Shown here: piece after piece, positions 33,282 through 41,980 of the stretch | Numbering within the stretch: the first letter of the stretch is position 1 | Layout of the letters: each line of letters opens with the position of its first letter | Assembly (NCBI RefSeq): GCF_005938745.2 | Contig: NZ_VCBX02000001.1 | Coordinates: forward strand, 1,259,501 to 1,323,500 | Reading direction: 5' to 3' | Length of the DNA: 64,000 bases | DNA from: Rhodococcus sp. KBS0724 | GTDB lineage: Bacteria > Actinomycetota > Actinomycetes > Mycobacteriales > Mycobacteriaceae | Notes under the pieces: model-generated | What the model was told of the DNA's origin: nothing | Seen by the model: the letters and a program-made list of their open reading frames with translations, nothing else | The model's database searches: none | Program-made: the position numbers and the translations under genes

Positions 33282-33920
33282 ATGGCGCGGCGGAGAAGTG
33301 GTGGTGTCCTCAGTGAGGATGCAGACGAGGCGCGCGCCCAGATCCTGAAGGCTGCGGAAGCGACTTTTCAGCGGTACAGCATCGCGAAGACCACGATGGA
33401 CGACATCGCGAAGGAAGCGGGCGTCTCGAGGCCGACAATTTACCGGTACTTCCGCGACCGGGACACCTTGATCGCGGCGATGGTGGAGACGCGGTCGCGA
33501 CGCCTGTTCGACAAGGCTCGTGCGTACCTTCGCGAGCGTGCAACGTTTGCCGAACAAATTGTCGACGGATTGATTTTCCTGGTCGATCGAGGCCGCAAGG
33601 ACGATTTGATCCGGTTGATTGTCAGCCCGGAACACATGAACATGGCGACTGCGCTGCTGGGGAGTTCGGGGTTGGCGACCCGGCTTACCTTGGAAATGTG
33701 GGCGCCGCTCATCGACGAGGCACGAGAACGTGGAGAGATTCGCGACGGTCTCACCGATGAGCAGATTTGCGAGTGGATTACGTTGGTCGAACTTATTCTT
33801 GTGGGACGCATGGACTTCGGGGCCAGCGACGATCCGGAACACCGGCGTATGCTGACCACTTTTCTCCTTCCTGGCATCGTGACGGATACATCGGCCGCGG
33901 ACGCGCGACTCGTTACATAA
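33282..33920 (+). CDS. TetR-family transcriptional regulator
   Basis: A 212-aa TetR-type repressor. The N-terminal helix-turn-helix is TTMDDIAKEAGVSRPTIYRYFRDRDTLIAAM (about 35-65), followed by an all-helical ligand domain with no recognisable effector motif. ATG 33282 has AAGGGG about 6 nt upstream. It lies between the P450 operon and the fprB-like gene, in the same direction but after a terminator. A 14-bp motif shared by its promoter and the SDR promoter suggests that it represses both. Confidence 0.92.
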   Translation: MARRRSGGVLSEDADEARAQILKAAEATFQRYSIAKTTMDDIAKEAGVSRPTIYRYFRDRDTLIAAMVETRSRRLFDKARAYLRERATFAEQIVDGLIFLVDRGRKDDLIRLIVSPEHMNMATALLGSSGLATRLTLEMWAPLIDEARERGEIRDGLTDEQICEWITLVELILVGRMDFGASDDPEHRRMLTTFLLPGIVTDTSAADARLVT

Positions 33921-33936
33921 CCCAGGTTGACGTCTT

Positions 33937-33973
33937 GCCGGCCCCGCATGCGGATCTCACGCGTGCGGGGCCG
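33937..33973 (+). terminator. Terminator after tetR
   Basis: CCGGCCCCGCA (33937-33947) and TGCGGGGCCGG (33963-33973) are perfect complements with a 15-nt loop, starting 17 nt after the tetR stop and followed by TTCC. Confidence 0.75.
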
Positions 33974-34058
33974 GTTCCGTATGCACCTGGACGCTGGAAT
34001 GTATTGACGACCAATGGAACTGGACGAACGGCCATTTCAGCTTAGTTTCCCGAAATGG

Positions 34059-34100
34059 TTGACCTGCCACGTGATACAGATTACATTCTCTGTATTACGT
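34059..34100 (+). promoter_or_regulatory. fprB promoter with long palindrome around the -10
   Basis: TTGACC (34059-34064), a 17-nt spacer and TACATT (34082-34087) form the promoter. ACGTGATACAGA (34069-34080) and TCTGTATTACGT (34089-34100) are 12-bp arms with one mismatch, separated by exactly the 8 bp that hold the -10. A repressor bound to both arms would cover the start region. Confidence 0.75.
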
Positions 34101-34156
34101 CATTTGTCGAGACGCGGTTGATCTCGTGCAAACAAGAGCAGAAAGCTGGGTGTCCA

Positions 34157-35830
34157 GTGGCCCATGTCGTTACCCAATCCTGTTGCAATGATGCAAGTTG
34201 CGTGTCGGTATGTCCGGTGGATTGCATCCACCCCACTCCTGCAGAGCGGGCCTACATTCGCACTGAAATGTTGTTCATTGATCCTGTTGCATGCATCGAC
34301 TGCGGTGCGTGCGTTGACGAGTGCCCCGTTGATGCAATAGTTCCTCCCGAGGACCTCACGCCCGCAACCGAGGTATTCGCCGCAATCAATGCGGCGTACT
34401 ACGAGGACATCACACCGGGTGCAATGGATGTGGCCGAGGCGCCGGTAGCGGCAGTGTCGGTGGGTGATACCCGAACCCCACTGCGCGTTGCGATAGTGGG
34501 AAGCGGTCCCTCCGCGTGTTACGTTGCCGAGGAGTTGTCCTCGACCGCCGGGATCGGCGTCGAAGTGACTTTCCTCGAACGACTTCCGGCGCCTGGTGGT
34601 TTGGTTCGATACGGCGTGGCCCCCGATCATGCAAAGACCAAGCTGATTTCAACTACATTTTCGCGGACGCTCTCACGGAAGAACTGTGCAGTTCTTCTCA
34701 ATGTCGATGTTGGTCAGCATCTCTCGCACGACGAGATCGTCGATCATCATCACGCAGTGGTCTATGCCTCCGGTGCGCCGGCCGACCGTTCACTGGGGAT
34801 TTCGGGTGAGGATCTTCCGGGAAGTGTTTCCGCGCGCGAGTTCTCAGCCTGGTACAACGGCCATCCCGACCATGCAGAGCGCACGTTCGATTTCTCGGGT
34901 GAGCGGGCCGTTGTGGTCGGTAACGGCAACGTCGCGCTCGATGTTGCACGTGTACTTACCAGCGATGTCGCTCGCCTGGTCGGCACAGACATCGCCGATC
35001 ATGCTCTGGAATCGCTTGCCGCCAGTCGGATTCGTGAGGTGATCATCTTGGGGCGGCGTGGTGTGGGCGGTGCGGCGTTCAGTACTCCGGAACTGCTCGG
35101 CTTGTCGCAGATACCGGGAGTGGAGGTAACGGCTTCCGGCTTCGAGCGGAGCGATCCGGAGTCGGGTGCACTTCACCGGATCAAAGCGTCGGTAGTCGAG
35201 AACTACGCTCGTACAATTGCGTCCTCAGGGAATCGCCGTATTCACTTGCAGTTTCAACGGACACCGGTGTCGATCTTCGGCGACGGGCGGGTTGGCGGGA
35301 TCCGCGTCGAGCGAAACACCGTTCACATGTCGGGTGTAAAACCTGTTGTGGTGGGTACGGGAGAGTTCGAGGACATCGAGGCTGGATTGCTCGTGCGGTC
35401 CATTGGCTTTCGGGGAGTTCGCATCGCAGACTTGCCGTTCGACGAGCAGCGCGGAGTCCTGCCGAACCAGGGTGGGGCTGTGGTGGATCCGCTGACGGGC
35501 GAAGCTGTTACCGGCGTGTATACGGCGGGCTGGCTCAAGCGTGGGCCGTCGGGGGTTATCGGATCGAATCGGCCGTGCTCGATCGAAACGTCACGACGGA
35601 TTGTTCGCGATTTTCTGGCGGGCAGGCTCGAGGCCCCGCGTCATTCGACTGCAGACTTCATGGAGTTGGTCTATCGTCGCCAGCCGGCGTTGGTAGATCT
35701 CAAGGGCTGGAAGAGGATCGATGCGCACGAGCGAAAGCAGGGCAAGGTCCACGGACGGCCGAGGTTGAAGATCGTCGACGTGGCCGAGATGGTCGACGTA
35801 TCGCGTGGTACATCACGCACCGGGGGATAA
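34157..35830 (+). CDS. fprB: Ferredoxin-fused ferredoxin-NADP reductase, FprB-type
   Basis: A 557-aa fusion. The N-terminal 7Fe or 8Fe ferredoxin has QSCCNDASCVSVCPVDC and CIDCGACVDECP (Cys46, 49, 52, 56). An adrenodoxin-reductase-type domain follows, with VAIVGSGPSACY for FAD and VVVGNGNVALDVARVL for NADPH, ending in the ATG-like GWLKRGPSGVIGSN region. The start GTG 34157 (MAHVVTQSCCNDASC) matches the start of Mycobacterium FprB; the longer open frame begins within the promoter. It can carry electrons from NADPH to ferredoxins, here probably to the 3Fe-4S ferredoxin and P450. Confidence 0.93.
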   Translation: MAHVVTQSCCNDASCVSVCPVDCIHPTPAERAYIRTEMLFIDPVACIDCGACVDECPVDAIVPPEDLTPATEVFAAINAAYYEDITPGAMDVAEAPVAAVSVGDTRTPLRVAIVGSGPSACYVAEELSSTAGIGVEVTFLERLPAPGGLVRYGVAPDHAKTKLISTTFSRTLSRKNCAVLLNVDVGQHLSHDEIVDHHHAVVYASGAPADRSLGISGEDLPGSVSAREFSAWYNGHPDHAERTFDFSGERAVVVGNGNVALDVARVLTSDVARLVGTDIADHALESLAASRIREVIILGRRGVGGAAFSTPELLGLSQIPGVEVTASGFERSDPESGALHRIKASVVENYARTIASSGNRRIHLQFQRTPVSIFGDGRVGGIRVERNTVHMSGVKPVVVGTGEFEDIEAGLLVRSIGFRGVRIADLPFDEQRGVLPNQGGAVVDPLTGEAVTGVYTAGWLKRGPSGVIGSNRPCSIETSRRIVRDFLAGRLEAPRHSTADFMELVYRRQPALVDLKGWKRIDAHERKQGKVHGRPRLKIVDVAEMVDVSRGTSRTGG

Positions 35831-35866
35831 ATTATCTACTCTTTGTAGGTTTATCGCCAAAATTCA

Positions 35867-35896
35867 TTGACTTGCTCAGGACTAAAGTCCTAGTAT
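35867..35896 (+). promoter_or_regulatory. mce operon promoter with DosR-like palindrome; long 5' leader
   Basis: TTGACT (35867-35872), an 18-nt spacer and TAGTAT (35891-35896) make a promoter. The spacer contains AGGACTAAAGTCCT (35878-35891), a 14-bp palindrome matching the core of the DosR/DevR box GGGACTWWAGTCCC at 12 of 14 positions. The next gene starts at 36163, so the leader would be about 260 nt; the region 35897-36162 holds no convincing ORF or hairpin. Confidence 0.6.
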
Positions 35897-36162
35897 TTGA
35901 ATCAGCCGAGACCGGCTTTGAGCATTGCGGCATCTTGTCATCGCGTACTGCCTCCGGATTTCGAATCTAGATGTGCCAGAGCATATTTTGCGACACTGCT
36001 GAAAATGGGTAGATAGTTTCCGCCTGCGTGCGGCTCTTTGAAGATAGTAGTGCGCGGGCTATTCCCGATTCTCGATTGCCAAGCACCGAACAGCGTAGGA
36101 GATTCGATCGACGTCGAAACTCCGAGTTGACGAGCGGTGCGACAAACAGAAAAGGATTCGGC

Positions 36163-37146
36163 ATGGGTGTTGAAGTGGTAGTAGACGGACTGACCAAGTC
36201 TTTCGGGTCGCAGAGGATTTGGCAGGACGTGTCGTTGACGCTTCCGGCCGGTGAGGTCAGCGCGTTGCTGGGGCCGTCCGGTACCGGCAAGTCGGTGTTC
36301 TTGAAGTCGTTGATCGGTTTGCTTCGCCCCGAGCAGGGTTCCATCGTGATCGACGGCACCGATATTTTGCAGTGCTCGTCGAAGGAGCTCTACGAGATCC
36401 GCAAGTTGTTCGGTGTGCTGTTCCAGGACGGCGCGTTGTTCGGTTCGATGAATTTGTACGACAACATTGCTTTCCCGTTGCGTGAGCATGCGAAGAAGTC
36501 GGAATCCGATATCCGCAAGATCGTGATGGAGAAGCTCGATCTGACGGGTCTGGTCGGGGCCGAGGACAAACTTCCGGGTGAGATTTCCGGTGGTATGCGT
36601 AAGCGCGCCGGTCTGGCTCGGGCGTTGGTTCTGGATCCGGAGATCATCTTGGTGGACGAGCCGGACTCGGGTCTGGATCCGGTGCGTACGACGTACATCA
36701 GTCAGACGTTGATCGATATCAATGCGCAGTCCGATGCCACGATTTTGATCGTTTCGCACAACATCAATCTTGCTCGGACGGTTCCGGACAATATCGGGAT
36801 GTTGTTCCGTCGGCAGTTGGTGATGTTCGGTCCGCGTGAGGTGTTGTTGACGTCGGATGAGCCGGTGGTCAAGCAGTTCTTGAACGGCACGATGATCGGT
36901 CCGATCGGTATGTCGGAGGAGAAGGACGAGGCTCAGATGGCGCACGAGCAAGCGCTGGTGGATGCCGGTCACCATGCTGGTGGTGTCGATGACGTGGAAG
37001 GCATTGTGCCGCAGATGAAAGCCACGCCGGGCAATCCCGAGCGGCGCGCTGTTCGTCGTCGTCAGGAACGGGTTCGCCAGATCATGCATACCCTCCATCC
37101 TGTTGCGCAGGAAGCCATTCGGGAAAGCTGGTTCGTATCGTCATGA
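36163..37146 (+). CDS. mkl: Mce ATPase (Mkl/MlaF-type)
   Basis: A 327-aa ABC ATPase that powers Mce lipid import. Walker A is GPSGTGKS, the signature ISGGMRKR, and Walker B runs into VDEPDSGLDPV, the extended form typical of Mkl/MlaF. A C-terminal extension of about 70 residues after the ATPase core is rich in charged residues, as in actinobacterial Mkl. The ATG has AAAGGA about 7 nt upstream. Its stop overlaps the first yrbE gene (ATGA). Having mkl at the head of the mce operon means this locus may encode a self-sufficient importer. Confidence 0.93.
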   Translation: MGVEVVVDGLTKSFGSQRIWQDVSLTLPAGEVSALLGPSGTGKSVFLKSLIGLLRPEQGSIVIDGTDILQCSSKELYEIRKLFGVLFQDGALFGSMNLYDNIAFPLREHAKKSESDIRKIVMEKLDLTGLVGAEDKLPGEISGGMRKRAGLARALVLDPEIILVDEPDSGLDPVRTTYISQTLIDINAQSDATILIVSHNINLARTVPDNIGMLFRRQLVMFGPREVLLTSDEPVVKQFLNGTMIGPIGMSEEKDEAQMAHEQALVDAGHHAGGVDDVEGIVPQMKATPGNPERRAVRRRQERVRQIMHTLHPVAQEAIRESWFVSS

Positions 37147-38030
37147 CAACAGGAACACAAATGCTGCCTCACGAGTCGGCGACGGTGACGCACAAACCCG
37201 TACGCAGACAGCCGTACATCATCATTACTCGGCTGCGAAACTATCTGACAGAAACGCCGATGCGGAGTTTGGCTACCCTGGGGCGTTCCGCTCAGTTGGC
37301 GGCAGAAATCCTCACTTACACCGTCACCGACATCGTGCGGTTCCGGCTACCTGTCCGTGAAGTCGCCGAGCAGATGTGGAAGCTACTCAAAGTGACAGCT
37401 TTGCCCGCATTGCTGATGGCAGTGCCCATCGGTGCGGAAGTGTCGGTCCAGGTCGGCGGAATCATGAACCAGGTCGGCGCCAATTCGCTTGCCGGCGCAG
37501 CAAGCGGTTTGGGCGTTGTCGGTCAGGGTGCGCCCATGGCAGCCGGTCTGTTGATGAGTGGTGCCGCAGCGTCCGCCATAGCGTCGGACCTGGGCGCGCG
37601 TGCCATTCGCGAGGAGATCGAAGCTATTCGGGTGATGGGAATCGATCCGGTCCAGCGTTTGGTGGTTCCGCGATTCATCGCGATGATCGCCATCGCCCCC
37701 ATGTTGTGTGTGTCGATTATTGCCGCCGGTGTTGCTGCAGGCCTGATTATTTCGGCCAATGTGAACAATGTGGTCCCGGGAAGTTTCTGGCAGTCGTTCG
37801 GTTCATTCGCCACGACAACGGATTTGGCGTTCTCGGTACTCAAGTCGGTGCTGTTCGCGGCCATCGTGGTCTTGATCGCGAGCCTGCGTGGTCTGGAGGC
37901 AAAGGGCGGTCCCAAGGGCGTGGCAAACGCTGTCAACGCCTCGGTCGTTCTGAGCGTGTTCTGCATCTTCATGACCAATTTGGGTGTCAGTCAGCTGCAG
38001 ATGATGTTCTTCCCGGCGAGGTTGGCATGA
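37143..38030 (+). CDS. yrbEA: Mce permease YrbEA (MlaE family)
   Basis: A 295-aa integral membrane permease of the MlaE/YrbE family with about five helices. Typical features are the cytoplasmic coupling stretch RAIREEIEAIRVMGIDPVQRLVVPRF and the glycine-rich GANSLAGAASGLGVVGQGAPMAAGLLM. Together with YrbEB it forms the membrane channel engaged by Mkl. ATGA overlaps join it to mkl and yrbEB. Confidence 0.93.
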   Translation: MTTGTQMLPHESATVTHKPVRRQPYIIITRLRNYLTETPMRSLATLGRSAQLAAEILTYTVTDIVRFRLPVREVAEQMWKLLKVTALPALLMAVPIGAEVSVQVGGIMNQVGANSLAGAASGLGVVGQGAPMAAGLLMSGAAASAIASDLGARAIREEIEAIRVMGIDPVQRLVVPRFIAMIAIAPMLCVSIIAAGVAAGLIISANVNNVVPGSFWQSFGSFATTTDLAFSVLKSVLFAAIVVLIASLRGLEAKGGPKGVANAVNASVVLSVFCIFMTNLGVSQLQMMFFPARLA

Positions 38031-38875
38031 TGGGCGGCGGAGTGATGTTGCGTCCTGTTCGGGTGCTGGGTCAAGCAGTAACACGTGGGATCGAAGAAGT
38101 CGGTCAAGCCGCCGTGTTCACTGCCAAGACGATCTCGCTGCTACCGAAAACCGTTCGGCACTATCGGAAACAGACCATGACCACGATGAACAACATGGCG
38201 TGGGGCAATGGTTCGCTGATCGTCGACGGTGGCGTCGTGAGCTTGATGTTCTTCCTCGGTGTTGCAGTGGGTGCAGTAGTCGCAATTCAGGCCTTCATGG
38301 CTTTCGATCTGTTGGGCTTCGGAGCTCTTACCGGGATAATCGGGTCTTTCGGCAACGTCCGGGTGATCGCGCCGATCATCACCGGTATCGGGTTCGCAGC
38401 GCAGGCCGGGTGCCGTATGACAGCGGAGATCGGTGCCATGCGGATTTCCGAGGAGATCGACGCCACAGAATCGATGGGCTTGCAAGCAATTCCGTTTGTG
38501 GTGGGAACCAGGTTGATCGGCAGCATGCTGATCGTCATTCCGGGATATCTGATGGCCCTCATGGTCAGCTTCATCACCGGTGGTTTCATCATCAAGACTT
38601 TTCACAGTCAACCGTCGGGTACCTACGATCACTACTTCAGCCAATTTCTCAGTGTTCCCGATCTAGCTGCCTCTGTACTCAAGGCCGTGATCTTCTGCGG
38701 TGTCGTGACGATGATCCATTGCTACTACGGCTATTTCGCCAACGGCGGACCGGCCGGCGTCGGTGCCGCGTCGGGGCAGGCAATCAGGGCGAGTTTGGTA
38801 GCGATCGTTGTCCTCAATTTTCTGATGACTGTAGCAATTTGGGGCCTCAGCCCCGAGTTGGCGTTCAAGGGATGA
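38027..38875 (+). CDS. yrbEB: Mce permease YrbEB (MlaE family)
   Basis: A 282-aa partner permease, about five helices, with the matching coupling segment CRMTAEIGAMRISEEIDATESMGLQAIPFVVGTRL. ATG 38027 overlaps the yrbEA stop (ATGATG); the frame is open far upstream inside yrbEA but in the wrong context. It ends four bases before the mceA start. Confidence 0.93.
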   Translation: MMGGGVMLRPVRVLGQAVTRGIEEVGQAAVFTAKTISLLPKTVRHYRKQTMTTMNNMAWGNGSLIVDGGVVSLMFFLGVAVGAVVAIQAFMAFDLLGFGALTGIIGSFGNVRVIAPIITGIGFAAQAGCRMTAEIGAMRISEEIDATESMGLQAIPFVVGTRLIGSMLIVIPGYLMALMVSFITGGFIIKTFHSQPSGTYDHYFSQFLSVPDLAASVLKAVIFCGVVTMIHCYYGYFANGGPAGVGAASGQAIRASLVAIVVLNFLMTVAIWGLSPELAFKG

Positions 38876-38879
38876 TGCA

Positions 38880-39968
38880 GTGAGCAAATCGAGCAGTCAG
38901 GACTTCCTGCGAGGGGTGCCGAGGCGGCAGGCCAAGGTTCTGCATTCAGCAGGACTAGGTGTGATCGTGACGGCATGTGCGGTAGTCGTCTTCGCAGTCT
39001 GGATCCTTCCGAAGTTCGATGAACCGAGTGGTATGCCGATCAGTATCGACGTCCCGTTTGTGGGCCCGGGCGTCACGACCGGCACCAAAGTGATCCTGCG
39101 TGGTGGCGAGGTGGGGGAGGTAGTCCGCCTCGAGCGGACGGATTCGGAGTCCGTTCGGCTGGATTTGGAGCTTGATCACGACCAAATCAGCGGTCTCACA
39201 GATACTTTCGATGTCGACTTTCGGCCCCGGAACTACTTCGGCTCTACGGCGGTGAACCTGGTCAGTCGATCCGGTGGTGTTGCATTGGCGTCCGGGGCTA
39301 CGCTCGAACGCCTTCCCCTCGGCGACTTCACGATGTCGACCATGATCGAGAAGGGGTCGTTGACAATTGACGGCACCTTGACCGATTCCATGATTACCAC
39401 GCTGAACAAGACGATCAGGTACACCGATGGATTGACTCCGTTGTTCGACGCCGGACTGATATTTGCCGACCGGGTCGCTCAGACCCAGCGAGAACTACCG
39501 AGCGAGCTTCTCGCGTATCTCAACGACGTTCTCGGCGAGATGCCGGCCTTCAACCGAGCCGCGATCGACGCATTGACCAGTATCTACTACAGCGTGTTCA
39601 ACGTGCGACCGGACGGATCGATCGGAGTGCACGACCCGCTCCTGGACGAGGCAGATCAAGGACTTGCATTGGCGGCAACCAAATTGTTCGGACAAGCAGG
39701 CGCGCTATTGGCCTCGCACGGAGATGAATTGACACCCGTGACCCAGGTGGTCGCGACGATCGCAGACATGATCCCGCACCTTCGTGAGGACGGCGCGCAG
39801 CCGGAGCGCTTACGGGAAGCGATCGAAAGCCTGGACAATGCGTTTTCCGACACCGATACGGGGAAACGACTCGATCTGCGCATCGTTCTCGACGACATTC
39901 CGTCTTTGGCGGTACCTCTCGGAATCACACGCGCATCCGCGCCGCTCGGTGAAGGGGCAGGCCAGTGA
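38880..39968 (+). CDS. mceA: Mce family protein A
   Basis: A 362-aa MCE/MlaD-domain protein. One N-terminal transmembrane helix (GLGVIVTACAVVVFAVWIL, about 26-44) anchors it, followed by the MCE beta-barrel domain (about 50-130) and a helical region. It starts with GTG. Six such subunits, A to F, are thought to form a hydrophobic tunnel across the cell envelope that delivers lipids to the permease. It differs from many MceA proteins in being somewhat short. Confidence 0.9.
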   Translation: MSKSSSQDFLRGVPRRQAKVLHSAGLGVIVTACAVVVFAVWILPKFDEPSGMPISIDVPFVGPGVTTGTKVILRGGEVGEVVRLERTDSESVRLDLELDHDQISGLTDTFDVDFRPRNYFGSTAVNLVSRSGGVALASGATLERLPLGDFTMSTMIEKGSLTIDGTLTDSMITTLNKTIRYTDGLTPLFDAGLIFADRVAQTQRELPSELLAYLNDVLGEMPAFNRAAIDALTSIYYSVFNVRPDGSIGVHDPLLDEADQGLALAATKLFGQAGALLASHGDELTPVTQVVATIADMIPHLREDGAQPERLREAIESLDNAFSDTDTGKRLDLRIVLDDIPSLAVPLGITRASAPLGEGAGQ

Positions 39969-40978
39969 GAATAGCGTCGGAGTATGCGCTCACGCTGGTC
40001 AAGCTTGCCGTCGCAGTACTGGTTTCGGCGCTGCTGTTCGTCATTGTGGTGAGTGCGATGAAGAATCCAGTGTCCGGTGAAACACACAGCTATAGTGCCG
40101 AATTCACTGATGTATCGGGATTGGGTATCAATGGGGACGTGAGAACGCAAGGTGTTCGGATAGGAAAGATCGAAGAAGTTGATCTTGTGCGCGAAGATGG
40201 GCGCAGTGTTGCGAAAGTTCGTTTCACCATGGAAACCGACTACGAACTGACCGAGAACACAATCCTGGCAGTCAAGTATCAGAACCTCACCGGCGTGCGC
40301 TATATCGATGCCGAATTCGCGGCACTGCCGGGTAATTCGGTGGAGACGCTCTCCGCTGATCGGACACGTCCGTCGTTCGACATCACGACACTGTTCAACG
40401 GACTGCAACCGGTGCTGGCCACCATGAGCACAGACGACATCAACACCTTCACCGAGAACGCAATATCGCTCTTGCAAGGTGATGGCGGCGGGTTGGCACC
40501 CATGCTCGACGATGCCCAGAAGTTGGCTGATCTCGCGCACGACCGTGAACAGGTGCTGTCGACACTTACCGACAACCTCGCCCGCATCTCCGACAGTATG
40601 GGCGGTCGTTCCCCTGAAGTCGTGGAGTTCCTGGAGTCGGTCAGCTTTCCTATCGCCAAAGCGATGTCGGTTCTTGACGAATTCCCGAAGACAGCGAAAT
40701 TCGGACCCGAATTTCTCACCCCCATAAAGCGTCTCATCGACGGCTCGGGGCTCTACCCCGGAATGGACGTCGACAAGATGATGTCCGATGCTTTCGCGTC
40801 GATGCCGGATGCTGCGGAGGCTCTGCGACTCCTGCCCATGGCATTTGCCGGCCTTCAATTACCCAACGCGGCGCCACAGGGTCCTGATGCATTGCACTGC
40901 AGTAACGGAGTTGCTCAATTACCCAGTGAGGTCGAGGTTTTGCTGAGAGGTATCGAGGTCGTCGTATGCAACCCCTGA
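39965..40978 (+). CDS. mceB: Mce family protein B
   Basis: A 337-aa MCE protein with an N-terminal helix (LVKLAVAVLVSALLFVIVV) and the MCE domain pattern YSAEFTDVSGLGINGDVRTQGVRIGKIEEVDLV, then a long helical tail ending in a short Cys-bearing segment (ALHCSNG, VVVCNP). It starts GTG in a GTGA overlap with mceA and itself overlaps mceC by 13 bp. Confidence 0.92.
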   Translation: MRIASEYALTLVKLAVAVLVSALLFVIVVSAMKNPVSGETHSYSAEFTDVSGLGINGDVRTQGVRIGKIEEVDLVREDGRSVAKVRFTMETDYELTENTILAVKYQNLTGVRYIDAEFAALPGNSVETLSADRTRPSFDITTLFNGLQPVLATMSTDDINTFTENAISLLQGDGGGLAPMLDDAQKLADLAHDREQVLSTLTDNLARISDSMGGRSPEVVEFLESVSFPIAKAMSVLDEFPKTAKFGPEFLTPIKRLIDGSGLYPGMDVDKMMSDAFASMPDAAEALRLLPMAFAGLQLPNAAPQGPDALHCSNGVAQLPSEVEVLLRGIEVVVCNP

Positions 40979-41979
40979 CCAGAATTCGAAAGCCGGTAGC
41001 ACCCGGACCCGAGTCGGAGGTGCGGCGACAAGTCGCGTACGGATCCGCAGTTGTGTTGGCTGTGGTGATTGTGGTCGTACTCGCGACGGTGTTCTACCTC
41101 AACCCGCTCGGACGGAAGTCGTTCTCGTTCAGAACTACCGATGCGTCCGCAATCACCGTTGGTCAGGACGTGCGTGTCGCGGGTATCGGCGTCGGATCGG
41201 TGACCGCGGTGTCGATGGAGGCAGAGTCGGTAGTGGTGGAAGCCGAGATCGACGATTCCGTCCTGGTCGGGTCCGACTCCCGTATCGAAGTGCGGATGCT
41301 CACGCCGGTCGGCGGGTATGCCATCACCCTGATTCCTCTTGGCGAAATACCCATCGGCGACCAACCGATTCCGATGGAACAGGTTCAGGTTCCGTACTCC
41401 ATCGGTGATGTACTTCAAGCAGCACCGCATGCGACGGACAACATCAAGGGCGACACCGTCGACGCGAACCTGGACGAGGTCGCTCGGGCCCTCGGTGAGA
41501 ACTCGTCGTCGGTCGGTTCGGTCATCTCGGGAATGACGAGTATTGCCCGAATCATGGACGAGCAACGTGAACAGGTCCGTACCGTCGCCGCGCTTGCCGC
41601 GGAGTACACCCAGACCTTCAATGCCAACCGCGAATTCGTCTTCGATCTCATCAGACAGATAGATATCGTCCTGTCCACGTACAACACCACTCACGTGGGA
41701 TTCAACGAGGCTTACCGGTTGCTCGGCGAGGTCTTGATGACACTTGCGCCCTTCGAGTCGTACTACCTCGAGCACAAGGAAGAGGTGCTCGGTGCGGTGA
41801 ACCAGGCGAAGTCCGTCATCGAGGATTTCCAGACCACGGTCGGACCGACTATCACCAATCTCGAAACGATGCGTTCGCAACTCGCCGACTGGTTGACACC
41901 CGAAGGACTGGCCACTATCGCCGGCGGTCAGCTCATGGCGTCCGATATCTGTGTTCCGGTTCCCGGACGGAAGTGCTGA
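40966..41979 (+). CDS. mceC: Mce family protein C
   Basis: A 337-aa MCE protein. The membrane helix is AYGSAVVLAVVIVVVLATVFYL (about 24-45), then the MCE domain (ASAITVGQDVRVAGIGVGSVTAVSM) and a helical stretch. It ends with a Cys (PVPGRKC). The start lies within mceB, so translation is coupled, and mceD begins one base after the stop. Confidence 0.92.
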   Translation: MQPLTRIRKPVAPGPESEVRRQVAYGSAVVLAVVIVVVLATVFYLNPLGRKSFSFRTTDASAITVGQDVRVAGIGVGSVTAVSMEAESVVVEAEIDDSVLVGSDSRIEVRMLTPVGGYAITLIPLGEIPIGDQPIPMEQVQVPYSIGDVLQAAPHATDNIKGDTVDANLDEVARALGENSSSVGSVISGMTSIARIMDEQREQVRTVAALAAEYTQTFNANREFVFDLIRQIDIVLSTYNTTHVGFNEAYRLLGEVLMTLAPFESYYLEHKEEVLGAVNQAKSVIEDFQTTVGPTITNLETMRSQLADWLTPEGLATIAGGQLMASDICVPVPGRKC

Positions 41980-41980
41980 C

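Noticed and set aside
34055..34156. N-terminal extension of the FprB-like protein
   Set aside because: It would start within the promoter -35 and palindrome; the GTG at 34157 matches the N-terminus of FprB.
35971..36012. 13-codon frame with two Cys before mkl
   Set aside because: No ribosome site and no sulfur-related downstream gene, so not proposed as a leader peptide.
35938..37098. 386-codon minus-strand open frame opposite mkl
   Set aside because: It is a shadow of the strongly conserved Mkl ATPase; long antisense frames are common in high-GC DNA and it has no ribosome site or known motif.
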